Positions 26,487 through 35,052 of a DNA stretch of 64,000 nucleotides are shown in pieces. The stretch comes from Velthaea sp965214335. Its GTDB lineage: Bacteria > Vulcanimicrobiota > Vulcanimicrobiia > Vulcanimicrobiales > Vulcanimicrobiaceae. The DNA lies in the NCBI GenBank assembly GCA_965214335.1, contig CBDCBO010000014.1, positions 372,001 through 436,000 of the forward strand. The letters are read 5' to 3'. The number at the start of each line of letters is the position of its first letter. Within the stretch, counting starts at the first letter, position 1. Under the pieces are notes generated by a model. That model was not told where the DNA came from and did no database searches. It saw only the letters and a program-made list of their open reading frames with translations. The translations under genes were made by a program, and so were the position numbers.

Positions 26487-27431
26487 TCAACCGTGTGAGA
26501 ACAGCTCTCGATAGCGCACCGGCGACAGACTTGTGGCGCGTCGAAAGTGTTGCCGTAAGTTGGCCGGCGAGCCTAATCCGACGTGCGTCGCGATTTCTTC
26601 CACCGTGAGGCTGGTGGTTTCAAGCAACTCCTTGGTACGGCCGATACGCTGCTGCTGTAGCCATGCCAAAGGCGCCGATGCGGTTCGCTCGACAAATCGG
26701 CGATGGAAATTACGGCGCGACATATGCGTCTTTGACGCCATCTCGCTCACGGTAATCGGTTCGCCGAGTACCGAGAGCATCCACTGTTGCACCATCGAGA
26801 TCCGGTCGTCGCCGGGCGGGATTGGCGCCGTCTCGATGAATTGCGCCTGTTCTCCCTCGCGGCGCGGCGCCATCACGATTCGTTTCGCGACATGATTTGC
26901 AATCGAGCCGCCGAGATCTTTACGCAGCATGTGCAGCAAGAGGTCGACGCCGGCCGTCACGCCGCCCGAAGTCAACACCGAACCGTTGTCAACGAACAGT
27001 ACCGTCGGATTTACGTTGACCGCCGGGAACTGGCGAGCAAGATCGTCGCATAACGACCAGTGCGTGGTTACCGTCAACCCGTCGAGCAAGCCGGCTTGGG
27101 CGAAGGCAAACGCACCCGAGCAAATCGAAACCATGCGGGCCCCGCGCTTCGCACATGCCTGTAACATTGCGAGCGTTGCCGCATCGAGCTTCGTGCGCGA
27201 CGCTGCGGCGTAGCCGGGCACGATCACCGTCTGCGCGTGTTGCAGCAGCCGCAGATCACCGTCCGGCACAAGCGTGAGACCGCCGGCGACCGCGACGGCT
27301 TGGCCGTTGATCGTGGCCGTGCTGACCGCATAGAATTCGGACGCCTCGCGCGCCAAGACGTGCATCGGAATTGCGAAGTCCAGCGGCAGGACCTGCTCGA
27401 TCAGTAGCACCGCCACGCGATGTCGGCTCAT
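26487..27431 (-). CDS. GlxA-type AraC-family regulator with DJ-1/PfpI domain
   Basis: 314 residues. N-terminal DJ-1/PfpI-like domain (about 5-170) with the elbow Cys in VSICSGAFAFA, followed by an AraC-type double helix-turn-helix (about 215-312, NFHRRF and GLGSPANLRQHFRRATSLSP). Proteins of this type sense amino acid derivatives or related metabolites. It is divergently oriented to the GlcG-like / hydrolase / carbonic anhydrase operon and probably controls it; 122 bp separate the two starts. Confidence 0.92.
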   Translation of the reverse strand: MSRHRVAVLLIEQVLPLDFAIPMHVLAREASEFYAVSTATINGQAVAVAGGLTLVPDGDLRLLQHAQTVIVPGYAAASRTKLDAATLAMLQACAKRGARMVSICSGAFAFAQAGLLDGLTVTTHWSLCDDLARQFPAVNVNPTVLFVDNGSVLTSGGVTAGVDLLLHMLRKDLGGSIANHVAKRIVMAPRREGEQAQFIETAPIPPGDDRISMVQQWMLSVLGEPITVSEMASKTHMSRRNFHRRFVERTASAPLAWLQQQRIGRTKELLETTSLTVEEIATHVGLGSPANLRQHFRRATSLSPVRYRELFSHG

Positions 27432-27553
27432 GGCACAATTCTAGCGTATCTTGGCAATCCCGCCACTCACGTGGCGGCTTCGGCGACGCGCATACTGAGC
27501 TCGGGACGAGCCAGCCGCCGCCCCAACGCACCTGGATTCGCAAGGAGTTTCCC

Positions 27554-27967
27554 ATGCCCACCACCCGCCAATATACGGTCGTCACGCTGCAAACAGCACT
27601 GGCCGTCGTTCAACGCGCCATTGCCGAAGGCGAAGAGCTCGGCGTTCATGCTTCGGTAGCCGTCGTCGATCCCTGGATGAACCTCATCGCGTTCGCCAAA
27701 GCCGACGGCGCCACACCGCACAGCGTCGACAGCAGTCGTCGCAAGGCGAACACCGCTGCGTCGACGCGCCGGCCGACGGGCTGGATGGGTCCTGATCTCG
27801 CGTTGCCGCTGCCACTCGCAACCGACTTAAAACTCACGAACATCATCGGTGGCTCCCCGCTTACATTGGACGGAACGGTTACCGGCGCGATCGGCGTTGC
27901 CGGCGGAACGCCGGACCAAGACGCGCAGATCGCCATGGCGGCTGCCGCGTACGCCGAGGAACTCTGA
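27554..27967 (+). CDS. GlcG/HbpS-family heme-binding-like protein (DUF336)
   Basis: 137 residues of the GlcG/HbpS family: helix LQTALAVVQRAIAEGEELG, strand SVAVVDPWMNLIAFAKADG, and the Gly-rich C-terminal turn TGAIGVAGGTPDQD. Members bind heme or degradation products and often accompany oxidative metabolism genes. ATG 27554 has a perfect AAGGAG 6 nt upstream. It starts a three-gene operon; the next gene follows after 9 bp. The protein has no signal peptide and is probably cytoplasmic. Confidence 0.88.
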   Translation: MPTTRQYTVVTLQTALAVVQRAIAEGEELGVHASVAVVDPWMNLIAFAKADGATPHSVDSSRRKANTAASTRRPTGWMGPDLALPLPLATDLKLTNIIGGSPLTLDGTVTGAIGVAGGTPDQDAQIAMAAAAYAEEL

Positions 27968-27976
27968 GGATCACAC

Positions 27977-28708
27977 ATGTCCACCAATAGCCCAACCGTT
28001 GTCCTCGTTCACGGCGCCCTGACCGACGCCTCGATCTGGCACGGTGTTATCGCCAAACTGCACCAACGGAACCTTAACGTCGTCGCACCGGCGATGCCGC
28101 TGCGCGGATTACGGAGCGACGCAGCGTATTTGCGCAGCCTCTTGACGACCATCGAAGGCCCGATCGTGGTCGCCGGTCACTCCTATGGCGGCTCGATCAT
28201 CTCGCATCCCGACGCGCTCACGCCCGCCGTGCGTGCGCTGGTCTTTATTGGGGCGTTCACGCAAGACCGAGGCGAAACCGCGGGCCAGTTAAACGCGCTA
28301 TTTCCCGGCAGCAAATTGACTGCCGACACGCTGCTCGTTCGCGCGTATCCCGGCGGCAACGACCTCTATCTTGCACCGGATTGCTTTGCCGACGTCTATG
28401 CCGGCGACGTCGACGCTTCTACGGCAGCGGTCATGGCGGCGGCGCAACATCCAATCGACGCCACCGCTCTCGCCGAAGCCTTTGACGGCGAAACCACGTG
28501 GCGGTCTGTGCCGTCTTGGACACTCATCTCGACTGCCGACCATTCGATCCCGACCGAGGCGCTACGCTTCATGAGCCGCCGCGCCGGCTCGCACAGCGTT
28601 GAGATTCAATCATCGCACGCTATACCTGTTGCGCATCCCGATGCGGCCGCGGATATCATCAGCGCGGCAGTGAAGTCCGTTGCTGACGCGGCGGCGGCGG
28701 CTGCATAG
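27977..28708 (+). CDS. Alpha/beta hydrolase
   Basis: 243 residues with the canonical fold: oxyanion segment VLVHGALTDASIWH, nucleophile Ser69 in AGHSYGG, Asp in STADHSIP and catalytic His in SSHAIPVAHPD. It matches the small esterase-like group often annotated as salicylate esterase or EstC-type hydrolases; the substrate is not known. GAGGA lies 8 nt upstream of the start. It is the second gene of the GlcG-like / hydrolase / carbonic anhydrase operon; the alanine-rich C-terminal tail is unusual. Confidence 0.9.
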   Translation: MSTNSPTVVLVHGALTDASIWHGVIAKLHQRNLNVVAPAMPLRGLRSDAAYLRSLLTTIEGPIVVAGHSYGGSIISHPDALTPAVRALVFIGAFTQDRGETAGQLNALFPGSKLTADTLLVRAYPGGNDLYLAPDCFADVYAGDVDASTAAVMAAAQHPIDATALAEAFDGETTWRSVPSWTLISTADHSIPTEALRFMSRRAGSHSVEIQSSHAIPVAHPDAAADIISAAVKSVADAAAAAA

Positions 28709-28709
28709 C

Positions 28710-29249
28710 ATGAGCAAGATCACCCCGCTCCTGGAGCGCAATCGCGCCTTCGCCCAAACCGACGCACGCCGGCACGTGCCGGCAATACCATTCTCGCGCA
28801 AGAGCCTTTATATCATTACCTGCATCGACTACCGCGTCGATCCGAGCGAGACGCTCGGACTCGAACTTGGCGACGCCATCGTCGAGCGGGTTGTCGGCGG
28901 CCGGGTAACGCCGGCTGTCATCAAAGATGTCGCCTACATCGGTTACTTGATCGAAAGCAAATTTCCCGATGGTCCGTTATTTGAGGTCGCGGTCATCCAC
29001 CATACCGATTGCGGCTCAGCGCTGTTAGCCGATGAAGCGTTCCGGAGCGGCTTCGCCGAACGCATCGGCGTCGACGAGCGAACACTAGCGGAAACGCCCG
29101 TCATCGATCCGGCGCGGACCGTCAAGGCCGATGTGCAACGGCTGCTCGAGTCGGCGGAACTTCCGGCCAATGTCGCGGTGTCCGGACACGTTTACGACGT
29201 CGAGACGGGCCTCTTATCAACAGTCGTTGATGTAACGTTCCGTCATTGA
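28710..29249 (+). CDS. Beta-class carbonic anhydrase
   Basis: 179 residues, a short (clade C-like) beta-carbonic anhydrase. The zinc ligands and catalytic pair are all visible: Cys38 with Asp40 and Arg42 in TCIDYRVDP, and His98 and Cys101 in HHTDCGSAL. It should interconvert CO2 and bicarbonate. ATG 28710 follows the hydrolase stop by one base, so the two are co-transcribed. Location is cytoplasmic; no signal is seen. Confidence 0.92.
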   Translation: MSKITPLLERNRAFAQTDARRHVPAIPFSRKSLYIITCIDYRVDPSETLGLELGDAIVERVVGGRVTPAVIKDVAYIGYLIESKFPDGPLFEVAVIHHTDCGSALLADEAFRSGFAERIGVDERTLAETPVIDPARTVKADVQRLLESAELPANVAVSGHVYDVETGLLSTVVDVTFRH

Positions 29250-29362
29250 ATCGACGTCGGTAACAGCGTACTCTCGCAAAGCCGGCATCCAAAGCCGGTA
29301 CTTCGGCGAGCATCAACGCGTGTGTGTTCCGTAGCCGATAGAGCCGGCCCGGCGGCTTGGGA

Positions 29363-30973
29363 TCAATGGGCGACGAGGTCGATCGAAAGCTCCCGGCCTC
29401 CGTGCGCGGCATGGCTACCGGCCGAAATACCGGCAGCGCGCGTTATTGGTACGAACACGCTGGCGTCAGGCAACCCACTGCGATAGACGACATCGAAGCG
29501 CAAGCCGTTAGCGTAGGTCAGCCACAACAATCCGGCATCGCTCGTCGCAACCGTACGATAATTGAACGATTCCGGACCATAAACCGTAGACGTTTCACGC
29601 ACGCTCGCAAGCGCCCACGAGCGCAGCGTTATTTGTGGACTTAGCTGGTAATTGAACGCCAGCCCGATACCGGAAGAAACGGGATTGCCGGACTGCGCCG
29701 TGCGCTCCGAAAAGGCCGTAAGACGCGTATCGAATCGACCGCCGGAAGCCTCGGCCGAAACGTCGATCAGATCCGCCCGCGGCTGCCGCGTAAGCAGTAA
29801 GAGCGGAGCCGTCTGTGGGTATTGCCCGAACGAGGCGGCCAAACGAATTCCCGGCGTCAACGGGGCACTTGCGCCGAGAAACATGTCGATTCGCGGGTCG
29901 GCGGAAAGCCCGGCGGTCAGCGTCGTCGCACCGAATTGCGTGCGCTCGAGACCATACGCCGCATCCTCGATGCGGACCGCGCTTGCGGGACCCGACCCCG
30001 CCGTCACCGTCGTTCCGCGGATGCCGCCGGTTAACGCGACCGCCGCGCGTCCGGTGACGTGAGCGTCGAATGACGTGTCGCTTTCGGACACGCCGGCGTA
30101 GGTAGACCGCAGAATCGTCACCGCCGCTGCGACGTCGATGTTTTCCAGATCGATGTGGCTCGCTGACGACAGACCCGTGAGATTTCCGGCTGCACCGGAC
30201 GCGGCTAGGAGCGTGCCTCCGATGGTCCCATGTTCGATCGGAGCCACGCCGGTAGCCGCGATCGCCGAAGCATCCGCGTAGGAACGCCCGATACTAACGG
30301 CCGGGTCGCCTGGTTCGCGCAAGGCGCTTCCACCGGCATTGGCCGTTCCGAGGCGCAGGTACGGAGCGTCCGGTGCGCTCGATGTTGCTTCGAAGACCGA
30401 ATTCGTTTCATGCACGCTGGCGATCAACTGACCCGGAACGAGCGATGACAGCGGAGCATTGTCGACGGACCGGTAAAGACCGATGCCGTCGAGCGCAGTC
30501 GCATCGGCACCCAGCCGTAGGCCGCGATCCGAGACGGTTTGGCCGTTTTGCACCGCAAACGGCGTCAGCGCAGCGAGATCCGCCAGCGAACGGGGCGGCA
30601 GCGCGGCGGTGTCGCTAACGGAGGGAGCACCGAGCGGAACCCGCCGGTACCGGCGCACCACCACGATCGGCTGGGTCGAGTCGAACGGCTGTTCCAAATC
30701 GGCGCAGAAGCGGCACGCGATGGCGATACGATCCGGCCGGCGAGCCAGCTCGACAGCGAAAGTGCCGTCGCCCGCCGATACCGCGTGACCCAGGCTCGAC
30801 CCGTCCCGGCTTGTGAGGCGCACCTGCGCACCTTCAACCGCGTATCCGTCTCGGTCGCGCACCGCACCGACGACGAGATCTTCGGCCGACGCGCTGGCGG
30901 TGGTCACGAGGCACATACCGCAGCAACTCAATGCCTTCAGGCAAAGCTCACCTAGGCCGCGTATACTAAGCAT
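29363..30973 (-). CDS. Compact TonB-receptor-like outer membrane protein with carboxypeptidase-regulatory domain
   Basis: 536 residues. Signal peptide (about 1-32) followed by a carboxypeptidase-regulatory-like beta-sandwich (VVGAVRDRDGYAVEGAQVRL, 33-115). Then comes a plug-like segment and a long stretch of alternating strands that fits a small beta-barrel. TonB-dependent receptors are usually 650 or more residues, so the barrel is short, and the last residue is His and not Phe. Uptake of an unknown compound is a guess. ATG 30973 was chosen by the signal peptide; the start lies one base from the start of the divergent gene at 30975. Confidence 0.65.
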   Translation of the reverse strand: MLSIRGLGELCLKALSCCGMCLVTTASASAEDLVVGAVRDRDGYAVEGAQVRLTSRDGSSLGHAVSAGDGTFAVELARRPDRIAIACRFCADLEQPFDSTQPIVVVRRYRRVPLGAPSVSDTAALPPRSLADLAALTPFAVQNGQTVSDRGLRLGADATALDGIGLYRSVDNAPLSSLVPGQLIASVHETNSVFEATSSAPDAPYLRLGTANAGGSALREPGDPAVSIGRSYADASAIAATGVAPIEHGTIGGTLLAASGAAGNLTGLSSASHIDLENIDVAAAVTILRSTYAGVSESDTSFDAHVTGRAAVALTGGIRGTTVTAGSGPASAVRIEDAAYGLERTQFGATTLTAGLSADPRIDMFLGASAPLTPGIRLAASFGQYPQTAPLLLLTRQPRADLIDVSAEASGGRFDTRLTAFSERTAQSGNPVSSGIGLAFNYQLSPQITLRSWALASVRETSTVYGPESFNYRTVATSDAGLLWLTYANGLRFDVVYRSGLPDASVFVPITRAAGISAGSHAAHGGRELSIDLVAH

Positions 30974-30974
30974 A

Positions 30975-31223
30975 ATGGTTCGTCTCCGTCGGCCGCAGAT
31001 CGCGGTTATCGCTCTGCTCTTGACGTTCACCGGCCTGGGTGGCGTGGTTGTCGCGGCGGAGCGTGCCTTCGAGACGACCCTAAAAGTATTGCTGCCGAGC
31101 GCTCCGGCGCCCCTGTTGGACCCGATCGCCGAAAGTGGGCGCACCGGGTGGACCTGCGCTCCGGAAATTGCCGCCGGCGCGTCGCAGGCTCGCAAGGCCG
31201 CGCTGCCCGAACCCGATCGCTAG
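30975..31223 (+). CDS. Small single-span membrane-anchored protein
   Basis: 82 residues: a basic start (VRLRRPQ), one hydrophobic segment (about 9-28) and a short exported, Pro/Ala-rich tail with one Cys. Unknown family. A TATACT hexamer at 30962-30967 ends 7 bp before the ATG, so transcription could begin at the start codon (leaderless). Its stop is directly followed by the GTG start of the TPR gene, indicating an operon with TPR, response regulator and histidine kinase. Confidence 0.55.
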   Translation: MVRLRRPQIAVIALLLTFTGLGGVVVAAERAFETTLKVLLPSAPAPLLDPIAESGRTGWTCAPEIAAGASQARKAALPEPDR

Positions 31224-32024
31224 GTGCGCGCGTGGCTGCTATGCGTTGCGCTCCTTTTGGCGCCGGCGCGAACGCTCGCCCAGACCTATACGGCACCCAC
31301 GGAGCCACCCCGAACGCTCGACCTCAAAGCGGTATCGGCTTTGGTCGCGGCGCGGGAAGTGCACGAACGGTTTCGCCTCGGTTTGGACGCCGAAGCGCGC
31401 GGCGATTGGAACGCGGCCCAAGCGCACTTCCGGCGCATCATCGCGCTCGACCCGGCCGAGCCGCGCGGTTCGACCGCGCGCTACGATCTTGCGCTCGCAG
31501 AAGCACATCTCGGCGATGACGCCGGCGCCATGACGCTGCTGGACGCAGCGTTGCAACGCGATCCCGGCTTTGCCGCCGCCGCGGCAAATCTCGTTACGGT
31601 GGCGCTCCACGCGGGCGACGTCGCTCGCGCGAGCGCAGCTGCCAAAAAGCTGCTGCAGATCGCGCCCGCGTCCGCCCTCGGCCGCTATGGTGCGGGCCTT
31701 GCCGCCTTGCAAGCGGGCGATTACGAGGCCGCGCGGGCCGCTTTCCGAGCACTGCTCGCCGCCGACCCGTCATACGCGGTCGCCTATTACGATCTCGGCT
31801 TGGCGGAAATGCAACGCGGCGCTTTGGACGACGCGGTCGCCGCACTCCAACACGCGGTGGCGCTTTCTCCACACTATGCGCGTGCGCGATTCGCGCTTGG
31901 GGGCGCGCTGTTGCGACTCGGCCGACGGGACGACGCGCGGGCCCAACTCACGCGTTGCGCCGTTGAAGCGTCCGATCCGACCTTGCGCGCGCTCGCGAGC
32001 GATCTGCTCGCGCAACTACCGTAA
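31224..32024 (+). CDS. Exported TPR-repeat protein
   Basis: 266 residues. The signal peptide is WLLCVALLLAPARTLAQ. About five tetratricopeptide repeats follow (from residue 45), with the characteristic Ala/Gly/Tyr spacing, as in AALQAGDYEAARAAFRALLA and LGLAEMQRGALDDAVAAL. It is probably a periplasmic scaffold for protein contacts. The start is a GTG directly after the stop of the membrane-anchored gene; one base separates its stop from the start of the response regulator. Confidence 0.88.
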   Translation: MRAWLLCVALLLAPARTLAQTYTAPTEPPRTLDLKAVSALVAAREVHERFRLGLDAEARGDWNAAQAHFRRIIALDPAEPRGSTARYDLALAEAHLGDDAGAMTLLDAALQRDPGFAAAAANLVTVALHAGDVARASAAAKKLLQIAPASALGRYGAGLAALQAGDYEAARAAFRALLAADPSYAVAYYDLGLAEMQRGALDDAVAALQHAVALSPHYARARFALGGALLRLGRRDDARAQLTRCAVEASDPTLRALASDLLAQLP

Positions 32025-32025
32025 C

Positions 32026-32694
32026 GTGCGCGTTCTTGTCGTCGAAGATCAGCCGGCCCTCGCGGAGGCGGTCGCGACCATGCTGCGCCGCAGAAACTAT
32101 GCCGTAATCACGACGGCGGACGGTAACGACGGATTGGAGCGCTTGTGCGGCAGCGATTTCGATGTCGCGATCGTCGACATCGTTTTGCCGGGCATCGACG
32201 GCTTCGCGGTATGTCGTGGCGCGCGCGATGCCGGCGTCGGCACGCCGATTCTCATTCTGAGCGCGCGCGACGGCGTGCAAGACCGCGTGCGCGGACTCGA
32301 CGCCGGTGCGGACGATTATCTCGTTAAGCCCTTCCACGAAGATGAGCTTGCGGCTCGGCTACGGACCTTATCGCGTCGCACGCAGTCGCCGCAACGAGAA
32401 ACACTCGCTTGCGGTGCCTTCTCGATCGATTTTCGCGCGCGCAGCGTCGATGCAGCCGGTCGAAACGTGCCGCTGGGGCCAACGGAGTTCCGTCTGCTCG
32501 AATTGTTGGCGCGCAATCGCGGTATGACGCTCGCGCGCGATCTCATCCTCGATCGGATCTGGGGCACGTCATTTGCCGGTGAAGCCAACATTGTCGACGT
32601 GTATATCAGCTCGCTCCGGCGCAAATTTCGCGAGTCGAACGTCCGGCTCGCGTTGCGAACGATCCGCGGGATGGGCTATCGATTCGACGGCTGA
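32026..32694 (+). CDS. OmpR/PhoB-type response regulator
   Basis: 222 residues. The receiver domain (1-115) has the acidic pair at Glu7-Asp8, phospho-acceptor Asp51 and Lys101; the C-terminal winged helix (about 128-222) ends with the usual VDVYISSLRRKF and RTIRGMGYRF. GTG 32026 follows the TPR stop by one base. It forms a two-component system with the kinase 8 bp downstream. Targets are not visible. Confidence 0.95.
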   Translation: MRVLVVEDQPALAEAVATMLRRRNYAVITTADGNDGLERLCGSDFDVAIVDIVLPGIDGFAVCRGARDAGVGTPILILSARDGVQDRVRGLDAGADDYLVKPFHEDELAARLRTLSRRTQSPQRETLACGAFSIDFRARSVDAAGRNVPLGPTEFRLLELLARNRGMTLARDLILDRIWGTSFAGEANIVDVYISSLRRKFRESNVRLALRTIRGMGYRFDG

Positions 32695-32702
32695 CGATAC
32701 GC

Positions 32703-33587
32703 TTGACGGTTTCGTACGTGGCAGTTTTCTCGCTCGTTCTTGGAGCGCTGAGCATTGCGGCATTCCTGTTTGTCACCCGCGCGAATCGCGATCTGCTCGA
32801 ACCGATTGCCGCCACACCCGAAGGCCGGGTTGTGTATGCCAACGCCGTGCGGCGTACGCTCGTCACCATCGCTGCTTTCGATCTGCCGTTGCTGGCGCTT
32901 GTCGCCGGCGCTTCGTATGCGCTTGCGACCCTGAGCCTGCGCCCGCTTTCCGCGCTGCGAATGCGTGAAGAGCGATTCGTCGCCGACGCGGCGCACGAAC
33001 TCAACACGCCGCTCGCCGCGATTGCCACGATCGCACAAGCGGCGTCACCGCCGGATGAAGCGTCACGCTCGGCGCTACAATCCATTTCCACGACGGCGAT
33101 CTCCGCATCGGAACTCGTGGCGGATCTCCTAACGCTCGTCCGCCAACCGAACATCGACCCGCGCGCGCGCGAACCGGTCGCGCTCGGACCGCTGGCGCAC
33201 GAGGTGGTGGCGGCATACCACGCAACGAACGGCGTCGCGATCACGCTCGACGTTGCCGACGGCGCAATCGTTTACGGCGAAGAACGCCGCGTGCGGCAAC
33301 TGCTGCTCAATTTACTGACGAACGCGAACCGTCATGCCCGGGCGGCGGTACGCGTCACCGTCGGCGTGCACGAGCACAGCGCCTTTCTCGAGGTCGAAGA
33401 CGATGGAATGGGTGTCGCGCCCGAAGACCGCGCGCGAATCTTCGAGCGTTTCTTCACCAGTCGTCCGCACGGCGAAGGTCACGGACTCGGGCTTGCGATC
33501 TGTCGCTGGATCGCCGATGCGCACGGCGCGGAGATCACCGTTGCGGGCGCGCGATTTCGAACGACGTTTCCGCGGCTGCGCGCGTAA
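32703..33587 (+). CDS. Sensor histidine kinase
   Basis: 294 residues. Two membrane segments (about 4-25 and 52-74) frame a very short extracytoplasmic loop of about 26 residues, so sensing may be in the membrane or through a partner such as the exported TPR protein. The dimerisation helix carries His98 in AAHELNTPLA; the ATPase domain shows LLNLLTNANRHA (N box), DDGMGV (G1) and GHGLGLAI (G2). A HAMP domain is missing. The start TTG 32703 is uncertain; GTG 32718 is an alternative. Confidence 0.93.
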   Translation: MTVSYVAVFSLVLGALSIAAFLFVTRANRDLLEPIAATPEGRVVYANAVRRTLVTIAAFDLPLLALVAGASYALATLSLRPLSALRMREERFVADAAHELNTPLAAIATIAQAASPPDEASRSALQSISTTAISASELVADLLTLVRQPNIDPRAREPVALGPLAHEVVAAYHATNGVAITLDVADGAIVYGEERRVRQLLLNLLTNANRHARAAVRVTVGVHEHSAFLEVEDDGMGVAPEDRARIFERFFTSRPHGEGHGLGLAICRWIADAHGAEITVAGARFRTTFPRLRA

Positions 33588-33658
33588 GAACATTCAGCCA
33601 TTCTTCATCTCCGCTCGGTAGTGTAACGGCATGCCACTTCTTAATTTGGAGAACTGTT

Positions 33659-34729
33659 ATGCTCGGTAAATATGTACTGGCCGTCGCGACGATTGCCGCT
33701 TCACTCGTTTCGATGGTCGATACGGCTAACGCCGCAATACCTTCAGCGTCGACTCCTGCGGCGTATCCGACTGCCGTCATTAATTCGCTGCACGGCATCG
33801 CGACGATCGGCTCGACGATCGATCCGGTAAACGGCGATCGCAATCCGTACGGCTTGGCGATCGCTCCCGCCGGCTCCGGGCTTATTGCCAAGGGCGATCT
33901 CGTCGTGTGTAATTTCAATGACGCACTCAATATTCAAGGCCTCGGGTCGAGCATCGTGCTGCTCACGCCGGTTCCGAACGCAAAACCGCGACACCTCATC
34001 GCCGACGCCCACTTGACCGGTTGCGCGGCACTCGCGTTAGGTGGCGCTGACCCGTGGGCCGCAGCTCTCGACGCCAACGATAACCCGGTCGTTTCAGCCG
34101 CCGGCGCGCTCGTCGATCCAATTACCAATTTCGCGTGGACGGGTCCGTGGGGTCAGGCCTTCGTCGCCGGCCCCAAGAGCCCGCCGGCTTTTTACGAGAC
34201 GAATGCGAATGACGGCAGCATCGTTCGCATCAATCTCGGTGCAACGTTCACGTTCGATAAGATCGCTGCCGGATTACCGGTAAACCACGGCGTACCGGGA
34301 CAGATTCTCGCGCCCTCAGGCCTGACGTACGATGCGCAGCGCGACGTTCTCTACGTGGTCGACGGAGCGGTCAACGCGGTTGTGGCAATCAGCGGCCCGG
34401 CAACCATTCCGGCCGGCGGCATCGTTGTGCGCGGAACGTCGATCACCGGCCGCTTCGCATCGCGCGTCAAAGTGCTGCATGTCGGCGCGCCGCTCAACGC
34501 GCCGATCAGCGCGGCGCTTCTCTTCAATGGCGATCTCGTTGTCGGCAACACGGGCGATAACCGGTTGGTTGAAATGACTCCCGGCGGTCATGTCATCGGT
34601 ACCCGGATTGTCGATACCGGCGCTGCCGGTGCAGTTTTCGGTCTCGCGGCGTCCGGGACGTCCGCCGCCACGACGCGGATCTATTTCAACGATGACAACA
34701 CAAATGTTGTCGACGTGCTGTCGAATTAA
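33659..34729 (+). CDS. Secreted NHL/beta-propeller-like protein
   Basis: 356 residues with a signal peptide ending ANAA (near 26). The mature part has repeated blade-like units such as NGDRNPYGLAIAP, APSGLTYDAQRDVLYVVDG and NGDLVVGNTGDNRLVE, indicating an NHL- or SMP30-like beta-propeller. GGAG lies about 8 nt before ATG 33659. It follows the histidine kinase by 71 bp and may be a target or a separate unit. Function is unknown. A weak GC hairpin (34733-34752) follows the stop. Confidence 0.8.
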   Translation: MLGKYVLAVATIAASLVSMVDTANAAIPSASTPAAYPTAVINSLHGIATIGSTIDPVNGDRNPYGLAIAPAGSGLIAKGDLVVCNFNDALNIQGLGSSIVLLTPVPNAKPRHLIADAHLTGCAALALGGADPWAAALDANDNPVVSAAGALVDPITNFAWTGPWGQAFVAGPKSPPAFYETNANDGSIVRINLGATFTFDKIAAGLPVNHGVPGQILAPSGLTYDAQRDVLYVVDGAVNAVVAISGPATIPAGGIVVRGTSITGRFASRVKVLHVGAPLNAPISAALLFNGDLVVGNTGDNRLVEMTPGGHVIGTRIVDTGAAGAVFGLAASGTSAATTRIYFNDDNTNVVDVLSN

Positions 34730-35052
34730 CGAGCGGCGCGACGCCCCGCCGCAACCTTCGCGTGCATGACACGGCTTACTTCACGGGACACGCCGCAAAG
34801 TAGTTAATATTGGTTACTTTCCGCGGCTCGGCAGATTCTGGGCGATGAAAGGCGCTCTATCCGGCTTCGCTGCCAAAGGCCGCCCAGCGGGAACCCGACC
34901 GCGGTGTACGCGATGGTTCCGGTCCGGCAGCGCAGTTGCGACTGCCGGGCGCGCCAAGGGCAACCCCCGGGCACAGCTTAACAACGTCAGATGCTTCGAC
35001 CGTTGCCAGACCGGCACACGCGCCTCGCTGCCGGCTCGCAGCCGCCCGCTCT
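34730..35052. other. Intergenic region upstream of the FAAL/PKS operon
   Basis: About 320 bp. It begins with a weak 6-bp GC hairpin (34733-34738 with 34747-34752) and holds an AT-rich patch, TAGTTAATATTGGTTAC (34801-34817), unusual in this GC-rich DNA and the best place for the operon promoter, though I cannot assign clear -35 and -10 boxes. The FAAL reading frame stays open to 34936 without protein-like sequence. Confidence 0.45.

Noticed and set aside
34936..35052. An N-terminal extension of the FAAL protein.
   Set aside because: The 39 extra residues lack likeness to any FAAL N-terminus and no ribosome site is seen before the TTG at 34936.
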